DNA of 64,000 nt from Rhytidiadelphus loreus (lineage: Eukaryota > Streptophyta > Bryopsida > Hypnales > Hylocomiaceae): the NCBI GenBank assembly GCA_947034895.1, contig OX344762.1, positions 83,322,981 to 83,386,980 of the forward strand. The letters run 5' to 3'. A model generated the notes under the pieces. It had not been told where the DNA came from. It did not search any database and was given only the letters and a program-made list of their open reading frames with translations. The translations under genes were made by a program, and so were the position numbers. Shown piece after piece: positions 1-12,354 of the stretch; position 1 is the first letter of the stretch, and every line of letters begins with the position of its first letter.

Positions 1-1061
1 ATCAAATCATTGATGACTTTCTTAAACTAGCCAAAACTTAATAGCTTCTTCTAGTTTTCAAGAAGATTTGAAGTAGTTTTTTGGGGAGGAACCAACATCA
101 TTTTTTGTGGTGTGTTTATAGGTGGAAAAGGAAAAATTACATGTACTTTCTATATAGTATTTTCTACATAGTACTTTACATTTGAAAAAAATATTAGCAA
201 TAGATGAGTTTCAGCTTTTGTTAAAGGTTGCGAGTTTTTCCTGCGTTCCTTTACGTTCCCAACCTTTGAGATCTCTACCACGCAACCTGTTGACATGGTT
301 GAGAGACTGCCACATCAACACGCAATAAAAATTATTTTTTAATTATTTTTTATTTTTTATTTTAATAATTTAATTTTTAATCTTTGTACACTTATATCCA
401 AAGTTCAAGACCATATATAGTTCATTTGACAAACCTAGAAACTAAAGAAATTATGTTTTAGAATGATAGCACGCATTCATGCAAGCTTTAGAATAAATCA
501 AATTGAAAATTATGATACTAATTTTCCAAATGAAACTTTGGTCATTTTCTATAACAACATAGAACAACATTTTATAATACGGTAGTCTATTTGTTGAAGG
601 TCCTACTTCAAAATTTATGTTGAAATATAATAAATTCTAAATTAGTGAATGTTTTGAGAACAAAAAAGAAAAGAAAAGAACTTGATCCTTTCAAAACAAA
701 AGCATTATAAGAATAAAAACAATATAATATGCAACATTGAAAAATATATAAAAATTATTAAGCTACTAATTCATTAATTTATACATCCAACTCAACATCC
801 AATTGGTGCATGTGACTTAATTTATACATCCAACATGACACTATTTGTAGTAGTTATATTTAAATCAATGCAACTTGAAATATCACTCTATAATCCTAAT
901 TTCCTAAAAAAATAATAATTTTGGTGACATTAGTTTGTGCCCTCACACAATAAAAATCTTTTGCATGAATTTTAGGCAAATAGCTAAAACAAAATTACTT
1001 TGGCTAATTTCATTAATAGAATTTTTGGGAGCATCTCATAGTCTACTATCACCTAGAGACC
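1..1061. other. AT-rich intergenic DNA
   Basis: No gene is visible. The stretch is strongly AT-rich, with stop codons in all frames and short A/T tracts. It leads up to the hairpin MITE at 1065. Confidence 0.6.
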
Positions 1062-1064
1062 AAG

Positions 1065-1286
1065 CACTACAAGAGAAAGGGGTGTTTTAAGTATAGTCCT
1101 AGAGATAAGATATTAAGTAATGACCTTTATGTTGACTTTTATGTAGATTTTTAGTAAAAATTTATTGAAAGTACACGTATTTTTAGTAAATTTCTACTAA
1201 AAATCTACATAGAGGTCAACATAAAGGTCATTACTTAATATCTTATCTCTAGGACTATACTTAAAACACCCCTTTCTCTTGTAGTG
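1065..1286. mobile_element. CACTA-type hairpin MITE with 3-bp TSD
   Basis: A 222-bp palindromic element. It begins CACTACAAGAGAAAGG and ends with the reverse complement. The two arms (about 1065-1164 and 1187-1286) are nearly perfect inverted repeats with only a few mismatches and a short loop. The termini start with CACTA, the hallmark of En/Spm (CACTA) transposons. The element is flanked on both sides by AAG (1062-1064 and 1287-1289), matching the 3-bp target-site duplication of that superfamily. It has no coding capacity, so it is a non-autonomous MITE. The transcript would fold into a long hairpin. Confidence 0.85.
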
Positions 1287-1289
1287 AAG

Positions 1290-2864
1290 TAGATAAAGAA
1301 GTTGGGATGATTCTTTTTCAAAGAAGTTAACTTTTTGCACTGAGGTAAGTAATATTGGTGTCACTTGTGCAATTAGTTGTAACAATAGGTGAGATCTAAT
1401 ACAAAGAGTCTCTTAGTTTATTCCAATCCTCAAAAGAAGATTAGATTTACTTCTCCGCTTAGCTTTTTTCAACCAAAGACAATTGAAAATGGACCCCTTC
1501 TAAAGAAGATTAAAAAAAAAATGTAAAGTACCACCATTCCTATAACATAAAGATATAGTATCGGCATTTCTTTTTCCTTCATATTTTTGAAGGATTTTTA
1601 TTGAAGTAGTTGGTGTTGAGAATGTGGTAGTGCCAAAGGTGTTGTGAGTACCACCCATTTTTTATTTGTTGTATGTTATGGCAATATTTTTTTTTACTTA
1701 CGGTTGGTTTTGGTGATTTATGAATGTTACATTTTGGTTTCATGGAACAAACACTATTGCCATGTATACATTAGGTGATCAATGATTCTATGGTGGTTGT
1801 AAGATTTTTTTTTTTTTTAACTACTAGGGATCAAAGCCTACCTTCTATAGTGCTAATTTGATAGCAAAACCAGAAGATGAGGTCAACATTGAAGAAATAG
1901 TTTTGACATGCGAGCTTGCATGCAAAGTCTGAGATGACATAGCTAGGAACTGTGACACATAATTAAATTTAACATTAGCCAAATTTCCACAAATCACAAA
2001 ATGTAATGGATTCAAGATAAACAAAAGACCAAATGGATACTAAACATGTATTGCAAGAATAAACAATGTTAATTTACAAGAAACAATGAAGGGATTACAT
2101 AGTTGAATGCAAAATACACACCAAATTTTATAAATAGTAATTGCAAGTATAATGGATTAGAGGCCAAAATGACCTACTCAAGAACCTACTATATAGAGTT
2201 GTTGCAACTCCATTAACTACCTATAGGTTCTAAAAAGAAATCACGCTATAAAACAAAACAAACTTCTAAAATAAGATCAAAGTAGTAAATAAAATCTAAC
2301 AACAAGCAAGTTTTCTATTATGCTTGAGTGGAATACTAAGTTTTAATGTATTTCTACTTTTTAATTGCAACCTACACATGAGACAATTCAATTAAAAAAA
2401 ACTGACCAAAGATCTAGACAACCAAATCCAAGTGCTTGTTGATGTTGTTTGCATTTTAGACTTCATGTAGTACAGGATAAAAGGGATGTTTGTCCTCAAT
2501 GGTCCCCATGATAATAATAGTTGCAATTTTGGGTTAGTTTCACATACTTTGATAGCTTAGAAGCTACCAAGGCATCACTAATAAGTTTTTTCCATAGGCA
2601 AGTGAGTAGATTAGTAGGTTCACACCAAAATTGTAATCTACTATCCACTAGGAGTTCTCAAGCATGAAATCAACAACATGAGAAACTATAATCTACAAGA
2701 CCCTAAGAATCAATAAGTGCAAGAACAAAGAAGTCTTCTTTCATTTGCTTAGTCACATCAAAGTAGTGCTTCAATACCTTAAGGTTCATGAGGAAGGTGT
2801 CTTTGATGGTTGCAAAAATCTAGTATTGCAAATAATATAAAACTCATGAAATTGTCCCAAAAGT
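1290..2864. other. AT-rich intergenic DNA, no gene seen
   Basis: No ORF resembling a known protein and no RNA gene could be seen. Composition matches the decayed repetitive DNA around it. Confidence 0.5.
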
Positions 2865-3777
2865 CCCCTCAAGGAACTCTTGAGGGCAAATATTTATGAT
2901 CTCAATTTTTGACAATATTTTTTAAACTTGTTTTCAAGAAAGGAAAATTGATTAGCTTTCTAGGAATATAATTTTTTTTATACCAATCAATGTCTATGAG
3001 CAAAGTTATGCCACAATAAGCCCAAAATAGGAGAAGGTAGGCAACCAAAATGACTCACAAAAATTTAACTTGAAATAATTTAAATTTTTATTTATTTCTT
3101 ATATATTATATTTTTGTCTATGTATAAAGATTTTATTCATTCCATTTGGATAAGTAATGTGAAAGTTATGATGCTTCTTGTTTTGTAGGCAATCTTAGTA
3201 AATTCTTCAAAAAATAGTGTATTGGATTTGTTTTTGAACTCAATTTCAACAATTTAAAAAAGAAAGAAAGTTGCACATTGTTTATTTTTATTTTTAGAAC
3301 AATCTCATTGTTGGAATGAGTGCATTTCAATTCTATCTTAATTAGAGCTATCAACAATATAGTTTTTCTTCTGTTTCATATCTACTTCAATTTAACACTT
3401 TTTTAAACAATGAAAATTATAGATGTATGTGTAATTTTTTTTTCACAAACCCTCAACTCAATTCTTCAACATAAAATAATTGAAATTCAAAATCCATAGT
3501 TCAAAAATTGTAAGTTTGGAAGATTCAAAGTTTTATAATCTAGCCAAGCTAGGAACAAAAAGAAATTTGTTTTATTCACTTATAACACTTATATCTTGTG
3601 ATCGATGCAGTCAAAGTTTCTAAAATTTCTTCTAGACATAGTCATGCTAGTCTAGTGCAAGATCCTATAGTTGAATATGCCAAAAAAGATGTTTAAATTT
3701 TTTTGTTGTTTGCATTGAAAATGGTAGTTTTGAGTGTTTTTTGATAAGAAAAATGACCTTGTGACTCTAGGGGTTAA
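2865..3777. mobile_element. dispersed repeat family R, copy 1 (TTAA-ended)
   Basis: A diverged copy of the family best preserved at 59975-60914. It shares the left-end pattern (CCCCTCAAGGA...), a central stretch on '...agttatg...aataagcccaa', and the right-end block 'atatcttg ... gatcctat ... atggtagttttgagtg'. The right end reads ...CTAGGGG followed by TTAA at 3774-3777. No coding potential remains. Confidence 0.6.
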
Positions 3778-4434
3778 TGGCCACCAAAAACACTTTAAGA
3801 ATTCTACTTCCAACTATAAAGTACAACTTCCACTTCCAGTCATTAAGTCATTCTAGATACTTTTTGAATTTTACCAACTATTTTCCTTTAATTCCTATAT
3901 TGAATTGTTTTTTTAAGTACCAAGTTTGATTTGTTCTCTATTAGTTTTTATTCCAAATAGAAATATTATAGGTTTTTTCATTAGATTTTTTTCCAAAGTT
4001 TTCAAATTGCAATCATGTTTTTTCCCAATTCCTTTGGCTAACAATGAACTAATTCACACTTCTCCCCAAACATTGCTTCCTTTTAGGAACCTAACAGTGA
4101 TGATGATGTAGCAGCTAGTCGTAAAGATGCCCACCTCTATATATAATAGAGAGGGGAATTTCTAAAACTACTAGTCCATAAACCGTCCCTTTAGGCCTAC
4201 CTAACCCCATGAATGCCACTCATTTGTAGATAGGAGATACATTTAGAATCCGATCAGTTTATGGACCTCTAACCTTATCTTTAGTTCTTCATAAAACATG
4301 TGCCTCCTCTAGGAAGTGTTCATCGACCTTATTTTGTGTAAATATTGACAACCAACTTCTCCATTCCGGCCCCCAAAATGGATGAAAAAGGTTCTTCTTC
4401 CATTCAAGCCAATGTGGGTTTCAATCGTCCAAAG

Positions 4435-4840
4435 GATGTTTTTTGTCCTCCCTGCTAGGCTTTCTAGGATTAAATAGTTAACCCTTGAAGTACATTGAGG
4501 ACCAAAAGTGTTTAAATGGATGACTTCATTGTCCATTGTAGAAACAAAGAATGCACCTATTTGTCCAATACTCAAAGTTGTTGGTCATGGGGATCACGTC
4601 CTTTAAGGATTAAATACTGTGATTGGTGAAGACAAAACTCTTGGTACATGGTACATTACTCTTGACAATTCAACAACATCATTAATCCTTAAAGGACATG
4701 GCCCCCATGATTAAGGTAGTTACTAGAACTACTTCTAGTATTGAATCAATAGGTGCATTTTTTGTTTCTACAAGGAACAATGAAGTCATCTATGAGACAC
4801 TTTTCATTGGTCCTCAACGTCCTTCAAGGGCTAACTTCAA
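4435..4840. repeat. inverted repeat with hairpin core
   Basis: The left arm (about 4435-4613) is the diverged reverse complement of the right arm (about 4682-4840). The arms meet at GTCCTTTAAGGATTAA (4598-4613) and TTAATCCTTAAAGGAC (4682-4697), with CATGGGG/CCCCATG outside them. Both arms contain an ORF piece with the same peptide core (IGAFFVST..NEVI). This shows two copies of one sequence inserted head to head, probably parts of a transposon. The original element was not identified. Confidence 0.65.
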
Positions 4841-4934
4841 AGTTCAAACTACCTTATATAGTAAGGTGAAAACACCCAAAACCGTCCTTGTCCCCAATTT
4901 TACATAGTAGACTTCCATTAAAGTGTCCCCCCAA

Positions 4935-5690
4935 AGTGTCCTTCAATTGTCTCCCATACTTAATGGTGATTGGTGGACTGCTGATTTGTCTTGAATTCAT
5001 TTTGAGATCCACCTACGTGACAATTTCAATGATCTAGAGACCTTCAACTTTGAAAATTCATAGAAATTACATGCCATATCCAAAAATTCTAATTTTTTTT
5101 TTAAATTCATGATTTTCAATTGGTAATACTAAAAAAATATTTTTTACTTCTGAAAATGGTGCCTCCAATTATGCTGAATTGCTTATATGGACGTTTTGGG
5201 GTGCTTCCAGCCCTGAGATCAGAAGTAGCCTTATCGACACTTGGAGGAGAATGTACTGGACTGGATCAACGTTGTCTGGTAACAACAGACGGATTTCATC
5301 TTCATAAAGCTGCCTGAAGTACAGTTTACACAAATTTCACAATGGTTTTTCATTATCTGTTAAAGCTGAAGTAATTTAGGTGAAAACAGCCAGCCAAACT
5401 TGTCAAAAATAAGCAGTTCAGCATAGTCGGAGGCACCTTTCAAGAAAATAAAATAAAACATTTTTGTAGTATTAATAATTGAAAATCATGAATTTTCAAA
5501 AAAACCAAAAATTGGATAAGGCATGTGATTTTGTGAATTTTCAAAGTGGAACTCTTGAGATCATCATAGAAACTAGCATGTAGGTAGGTCATAATACTGA
5601 AATTTACAAAAAACAATAATTGACCAATTATAGTTAAGTATGAAAACAATTTAATTGTACTTTGCAAGACACTTTCAATAAAAGTCTCTC
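4935..5690. repeat. foldback element with ~275-bp diverged arms
   Basis: The arms are about 4935-5215 and 5420-5690. Matching landmarks in opposite orientation include GGTGCCTCC..TATGCTGAA, CATGATTTTCAATT and ATACTTAA. The ~200-bp loop (5215-5420) is richer in GC than the arms and has no recognised content. A third, partial copy of one arm occurs at about 8295-8515, so the arm sequence is itself a dispersed repeat. Confidence 0.65.
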
Positions 5691-5699
5691 GTAGGAAAT

Positions 5700-7360
5700 T
5701 TATGGATGTTTTTTGGGTATTTTTACCTTAGAGAATAGAGAATAAGGACTCTTCAAGATTTGTGAAGGATTACATAACCTCAATAGAGTCCATTTGAAGG
5801 TAGATGGGAGTCTCTCATTGCATGATTGAGGAGAGGCGTGTTCTTTTTAATACCATAGGGGTACTTTAGTGTTTTGATACCCTTCTTCTAAATCCTTGAT
5901 TAAGTATGGTTGGCAAAGATTCAACGATGAGATTATTTCTGGTAATGTGAAAGTAGAGGGTCATTATAAGACTGAATAAAATCCCTCGTCACTTCCGTGG
6001 CTTAGCATGTTAATTCTTATAATATAGCTTTGCTTTTACATTACCTAGTCCATAACATTTGAGAGCAAGGTTACAAGACATAATGCTAAGTTATATTAAG
6101 TTCTATTGGCAAGTTAAATTGAAAAAAAATTACAAAAGTGCATATTAAGCGTACATTGGTCACAACATTATGGATGACATCAACATGTTTAGGTCTTTGG
6201 TCTGGAAGTTGTTGATAATGTAACCCGGTAAATTAGTAATAGGATTGTAAATGAAAAGTGAAAACCAAGATTTTTAATTTTACTCACTCAAATGATGTAA
6301 GTGAAAAATCTTGTCAATGATTTTTTATTTTATTGTCACAACACTTTAGCGCTTTTTGGTATGATGCTTTAATGGCACAATGTTAGCAATGAAAAGTTGA
6401 CCAAAGGACTTTTCATTTCCTATTTTATAAAATGTCTTTTAAGAATGAAAATGCATATGAACTTTCCAACAACCACAAGCCCCTTGTCCCTTACTAGACA
6501 TTAGCTTGGAATTTGTTGGAAGTGTTTGTCCATTCTATAAGATCATAAATGAAAAGTAAAAAAAATCTTAAATTTCCAACCCGAGTAGTGAAGTATGATC
6601 AAAAGCATTAATTGGTTTCTATACAATAGAAGTTTCCAATGAATCTTTTATTGTGCTAGTTCATTAATAAAGTGATTGTTTTTTACTACTAAAAAGTTTT
6701 CAAGGAAACTTTCATTGCTTTGGCCATACAACAAAGAAGTTTTTTTTCCCTTTGAAATACTATACGTAGGTCTAATTTGCCACTTAGGTGCTGAAATTGA
6801 ATTTCCACACTAGATTCTCAAGGGGCCACATCACCTCACACCATTCACAAGATGACATGTGACACTTTTTTTTATTTACAAAAATGACTTAATTTATACC
6901 AAATCTAACATTCACGTAGGGTATGTGCATCACCATGCTATCTCAATCACTTTTTCATGACAATCATTAAGGAAAATCACATTAGGGAACCTTCATCCTC
7001 CAACTCATTGAAGAAATGCAAGTAGAAGGAAATGAATGTATAACCAAGATTCTTTCCCAAACTCATTGAAGAATCTTGTCTTCACCCAAGGGTGTGAATA
7101 ATACTTCCTCCAACTTCCTTAATCTCCATGAAGTTCCTATACTTCTCCCTATTATTTTCAATCCTTTTAATAAATCAATAATTAAATTCTTTAAATCTTT
7201 AAATCAACATGACATAAGGTAGAAATACGCCAAAGCATTCATGTTTCCATTCATGTACTCTAGATTTCTATAAATGTGTCCTTCAATTGCCTCAATAAAT
7301 TGTACCCATACTTAACTCTTGATTTTTGGAGATTTTAGTTTAACCCCAAAGTGACATTCA
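5700..7360. other. AT-rich intergenic DNA, no gene seen
   Basis: No supported gene. Sequence resembles degraded dispersed repeat; no clear termini were found. Confidence 0.5.
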
Positions 7361-8290
7361 ATTTTTGGGGTTCAAAAACATCATTGCTTTTGAAGCTTTA
7401 TGGATCTAAATGTCTTCAAGTTATACAAATCTCAACTATACAATCTTGTAGTGTACATGCTGTAGAGGGCATATAGAAAATTTGAAGTCATTTGGCCATG
7501 TAGATTGCAAGATCATAATGTTTTAGTGTTGAAAATGGATGCTGAAATTTTCCCAAAAACACATTTGGAGGTGAAATTTGATTTCTAAACCTACTCAAAT
7601 GTAAAAACTTTATGATACAAAATGATTCAAAACTAGTATGCAAACACATTGGTGAAAAAAAAATCATTCAATTGACTCATTGTGTCTACAAAACGGCTTT
7701 GAAATGTCAAAAATCAACAAGAAAAATTGCAAAAAACACATCTAAAGGTGAACCTCCTTCTACTAGATTGCTTCTCAGTCACTCATTAATTCTTGGATTA
7801 ACATGAAATTTTAGCCACACAAACTAGACTAGTATACGCAACTTTTCCAAAAAGAATTATTGAAAATAAACTTTGTACAAAGAAGAAACAAGCCGCCAAA
7901 GTTCACTATATTCCAAAAATGGCAGGATTTTGAACTTCGAATTGGTCCCAAACATTCAAAACAACTTGGATTGACATGAAAATTTTACCACAATAACTAT
8001 ACTTCAAGGTGAACAAAACCCAACAAATTTTATTGAAAATGACCAATGGATGAAGGAGATACAAGGCCCCGAAGTTGCAGCCCTAAAATGCAGTTCGGTG
8101 AACTCAAATTGAAGTTGTGAACTTCGATTGGCTTCCAAAAAATCAATAAATCTCGGATTGATCTGAAAATTTTACCATACAAACTAGAGGGGAGAACGCA
8201 ACATTCCCAACAAGTTTTATTGAATTTGGACCTTGGATGTAAAAGTTACAGCACTTTGAACTGGACCTTAGACTATGTGAGGACACTTTT
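7360..8290. repeat. dispersed ~900-bp repeat, copy 1
   Basis: Aligns along its length with 36840-37800 at what looks like about 80% identity. Shared landmarks in the same order are 'gtcatttgg..tagattgcaag', 'ataatgttttagtgttg', 'gaacctccttctacta' and 'agaagaaacaagccgcc'. It is non-coding. No termini or target-site duplication were recognised, so the class is unknown. Confidence 0.75.
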
Positions 8291-8294
8291 TGTC

Positions 8295-8515
8295 CTCTTT
8301 GTCACTTTGGGGTTAAGATCCACCTATACGACAATTGCAATGATCTAAGGAGCTGCCACTTTGAAAATTAATAAAAATTACATGCCATATCCAAAAAATC
8401 TTTTTTTTTTAATAAATATTCATGATTTTCAATTACTAATACTACAAAATATTAGTTCTAGGAAAAGGTGCCTCCAACTATGCTGAATTGCTTATACTGA
8501 CGATTTTGGGTGTTT
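8295..8515. repeat. solo copy of the 4.9-5.7 kb foldback arm
   Basis: Resembles 5008-5215, with shared 'gatccacctat', 'ttacatgccatatccaaaaa' and 'ggtgcctccaa..tatgctgaattgctta'. This is a single arm, not a palindrome. Confidence 0.65.
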
Positions 8516-8519
8516 CCAC

Positions 8520-9004
8520 TGTAAGTCTCTCATCCATAAAATTAAATGAGTGATGACCTACCCTCACTCTCAAGGCCTATTACATTGCTTAGGAATCCAG
8601 ATCCCTGATTCCCTTGAAGTCAAGACTCAAGAAGGAATACATCCGCAATAATTTTCGAAAGAGAAACCATCAACACAACCCGTCATCTTACACATACTGT
8701 ACAGCTGGGAAACTAAGCTATTTGTTCTAAACCTGTAATCATCTAAACCAGCACCAGAGCAGCATTACCTACTTCTGATAAGCTCCTTATTTTCATGGAG
8801 GATTTCCTCCATCTCTCAAATCAGGCTATGTTATACTATTATTCCATTACAAAACTTGTTACAGAAATCAATAAGGGAGTGAGGCAACCAGTCCTAAAGT
8901 AATTACCAGCAACAATTCAACGACATACCTCCGCCTCTCTCGTGTAAGTTAGTGGGCAAGAATAATCTCTGTGCGCTCCCAAGTTCACCTTTACCTGGCA
9001 CATA
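8520..9004. other. 3' flank of the LOR gene
   Basis: Less AT-rich than DNA to its left. It directly follows the LOR stop codon on the minus strand, so it probably includes that gene's 3' UTR. No separate gene is visible. Confidence 0.45.
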
Positions 9005-11094
9005 TCAATCATCATGAACATAAATTTTGTCCACAATGATAATGATCGAGAAGATGAATGCGATATCCACTCCAGGATAGATAGTTGCATTGAAAATACT
9101 CTTGGTGATAATGATGTTCTTCAGAGATGCTTCCCGTGTCACCTGAAAAAGGAAACAAGCACAAAGCTCATATTAGATGAAACGTCTACCTTGTAATCGA
9201 TCATAACCCTCAGTCTGCTGTAAAACAATGCAATGCAATGCAGATAAGGCAAACTGTAAATGGATATGCACAGACATCCAAATACAAAACAACTATCATC
9301 TTCAGTTAGATTCTTTAGAGTCATTTATTAGCTAGAATTCAACACAGATAACACAGTTGGTATTAGCTGCTCTGCAGAGGGTTAATTTCAACGTCCAATA
9401 ACCTGACTTGAGCCTCTCAGATCACACCGAATATTTAGTTCAGACTAGCATTTTCATAAACATTCTATTGAGCATTCTTCATTATAGCCTTTGTAAAAAT
9501 GCACCTTATACTTCAAGGGAAGCACATCACATTTTGACATGACTGGACCAAGATTGGTGATTGTTGAACATGAAGTTTTTAAGCTATAATTAACTACCTG
9601 CTCAAGTCGATCTGATAAGTGGATTGTAGACTGCAGAAACAAACTATGCCATCATGCTTTGTGAGAACAAACAGATGAAAAGTCAGGTACCTCTGCTACA
9701 AGCTCATCTCCAAAAAAGATGCGACATTTCTTGGCAAGAAACCCCCCTTCAATGGTGTAATCCGGATGCTTCTGGGCTGTGTTTGTGGAGAGGAAGATGT
9801 TGACCTTGGGCTTGAAACTGAAGGCGGATGTTGATTTCAACGTGAAAAGGGGATCTGATTCACCGGGTGAATAAGCTCTCCACACATTCTTTAATGTCCA
9901 TGGCTGGAGGACAAAGAAAAGGAAAGAAAAAACACACAGGTCAAAAACCTCATAAAAACCCTTCATCCAAAATATTCAGAGACCATGTAATGCAGAATCA
10001 CAATTCTGATCTGGAAACACGGGAATGTTATGTTGGCAATGAGCACAGTGAGCTGCAAAAAATCCTATAGTGACAAGTGTGTAGGATATTTCAAAATGTC
10101 ATAGAAGAGAACACCAAATTAAAGAGGTTTAAGTGTCATTAGAAAGGGTCTACTACTTCAAAGCTAAAAGCTAACAAAATCTTAATTCCAACACCCTAAA
10201 ATCTTCAACAATGAGCACATATTGATCATAACATTGACCATATTCACCACCTAAACATCAAACTATATATTGATGATTTCAAGTCATGTACCACTAAAAC
10301 TTCAAGTTCTTATAACTTTTGCATCCAATACCCAAACAATGCATGCTAAGGTGCATTAAACTCCCTTCCCCAAACCCCATAATCATTCCCCAAAACCAAG
10401 TACACACCTTCTCTTCCAAGTTCACTACAACATAGCTGTCAACTAAGAAAATCCTAATTCCAACACCCTAAACCCTTAAAGAATGAGCGTGTACTGATCA
10501 TGACTATCTTCACCACTTAAACATCTTACATTGATTTCAAGTCAATTACCACAAAAACTTCAAACTCTTTTAACATTTGCATCCAACACCCAAACAATGC
10601 ATGCAATGTTGCATTGCGCCCCTAATAAAAACCAACAAACATTCTAAAAGAACAGGTGCATAAACAATGACTATAACAATGTCCACCTAAACATCAAACT
10701 TTACATTGATTACATTGATTACAAGTCATACCACAAATATTTCAAACTCTTGTAAATTTTTTTTTCCCATACCCCCAAAATGCATACATTGGTGTGTTGG
10801 ACTCCCCTCCCAGCAGTCGCATACCTTTTCTTCCATGTACATCACCACGTTCCCATTTTCGTCCAGGAGCTCCCGCTTGGACTTGACCCAGTCCACCTTC
10901 TTCCCTCGCACACGGAACACGACTTCGCCAGTCGCGTCGGTGATGGTCCACGCCTTGGACAGAAGCTCATTCTCCAGACGGTACTGCGTGGCGTTCTGGA
11001 GGCAGTAGCGCTGCCGCACGACCGCGGACAAGGACTCGGTGGGAGCTTGAAGCTCCTCCAGATCCAACAACGAAAAGTCGGATTGAAACCCCAT
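9005..11094 (-). CDS. LURP-one-related (LOR) family protein
   Basis: Four coding exons give a 217-residue protein: 11094-10825, 9903-9691, 9630-9598 and 9142-9005. All introns are GT..AG and phase 0. Family features are visible: an N-terminal RQRYC..NAT-like strand, then L-SKAWTITDATGEVVFRVRGKK (residues about 44-66), DENGNVVMYMEEK at the end of exon 1, the second half with DYTIEGGFLAKKCRIFFGDELVAE, and the C-terminal YPGVDIAFIFSIIIIVDKI. The usual LOR length is about 200-220 residues, so the gene is complete. Family members adopt a Tubby-like beta-barrel with a buried C-terminal helix; one Arabidopsis member (LURP1) acts in oomycete defence, but the biochemical role is mostly unknown. The start is the first ATG in frame: the frame is open upstream to 11334 but contains no other ATG. 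The third exon is only 33 bp, and its residues (STIHLSDRLEQ) are less conserved. Confidence 0.9.
9904..10824 (-). repeat. tandem duplications inside LOR intron 1
   Basis: Three diverged units, at about 10172-10440, 10446-10622 and 10630-10824, share 'taattccaacaccctaaa', 'cacctaaacatc', 'ttgcatccaa.acccaaacaatgcatgc' and related text. The unit nearest the exon ends in the genuine 5' splice site of exon 1. The farthest unit ends at about 10408 with a second copy of the exon-end and donor context (minus-strand GAAGAGAAG|GTGTGT, compared with GAAGAAAAG|GTATGC at the real site). This shows that exon-intron border sequence was duplicated into the intron. Confidence 0.7.
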
Positions 11095-11374
11095 TGTCCG
11101 AATGGGATGAAATTTATGGTAAACCCTATTACAGGAGATCCTACAGTGGAAAAATCCTGCGTGATCGTCTGCTAACAGGGGAGTATTCTTCAGCAGACTA
11201 CTCAGGATGAGCCCGCGTCTTGACCATTTTCGTCTGATAGCCTCAACGCCAACAATCGGGACACAAGCTCCACACAAGCTCCGTGCAATCTCGTCGCAAT
11301 CTCGACACAAACTCGGTAAAATCTGTTGCAGCACACTACACTGTTAGAGAATCTTCGGGACAGAGGCTGAACCT

Positions 11375-11591
11375 CTGCAATCGGCTCGTCAGTTTACAAA
11401 AAATCCAGCAGCGGAGTCAACTGAAATCTTGAGCAACGAATCTAACTACACAGATTCTTGAAACCGCACACATTTTCCCAAAAAAAGAACGATAAAAGAA
11501 ACAATAGATCCAACAACCAGTGATCACCAGCTGTTTCCTAAATCAGAAATCGTTCCCCCAAACAAGAATTTCCAAACTCGCAGATACTTAC
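11375..11591 (-). other. probable 5'-UTR intron of the LOR gene
   Basis: On the minus strand a strong donor, CAGCT|GTAAGTATC (intron from 11591), precedes an acceptor, ATTGCAG|AGG (exon from 11374). The spliced leader would run on to the ATG at 11094. This is inferred from splice signals only; there is no transcript evidence. Confidence 0.45.
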
Positions 11592-12350
11592 AGCTGAACT
11601 ACCAGGCTTCCAACTCTACTCCACTCCCCACCAAAAAAGAATTCCCAAGAAGAGCCAGAAGCGGTACCGCAAGCTTTTGGTAACTGAAAGCGGTCGAATC
11701 TCTTTTCAAACAAGAACTCACCAGCAAAGCGCGAACGCACCAACCTCACGCACCAGGGCTCATAGTACCAAACTCAACACGCACACTCCACCAAGAGCCC
11801 AAGAATTCTCAAATGCAAAGGGGTACAACAAGCGAAATAATAGCGTCCACGAGATCCTATCTATCCACCTTGACTCAGCCTCTTCAAAGTTCACTCCGAC
11901 CCCAAGTAACTTGTAAACCGGGCCTAAATCATGGACACCATAGTTGTGTGAGTTTCGATTTCGGTAAACAATAAGAATCCGTCCAAGCTTCTCTGGTGGC
12001 CAAGAGATGGCGCCGGTAGCTTGCGATTTTGCGAGGTCAAATTCCAGCTGCATGCGCGCCAGGAACAATGGAATCTTTTTTCGCGTTTTTACTTGGGTGT
12101 TTTTGGGTGGAGCAACAGAGGTTGATTTCGAGAGATTGTTGGGGGTTTACTGTTGAAGAATTGAATTGCTGGGCGTAATACATAAGGATTCGAGGAAGTG
12201 ACTGTGGGAGTGTGGGGGTCTTCGCTGGCGAAGCGGCGTGGGCGGGCACGGTCGTCCCCTGTTCTGGTCGTGGTGGTGTTTTGCAGGTGTGAATAGGGTC
12301 TTCTCAGGCATGGTCCACGTGTCCGATGGCAATGGTCGCATGGCATATTT
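11592..12350 (-). promoter_or_regulatory. upstream region of the LOR gene with a G-box
   Basis: Higher-GC DNA upstream of the LOR leader. It contains CACGTG (12316-12321), the core of a plant G-box. ORFs here on both strands lack homology and are treated as chance. The transcription start cannot be fixed from sequence. Confidence 0.35.
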
Positions 12351-12354
12351 CTGT

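Noticed and set aside
11095..11334. N-terminal extension of the LOR protein
   Set aside because: The upstream frame is open, but its only candidate start is GTG. The first ATG (11094) matches the family start.
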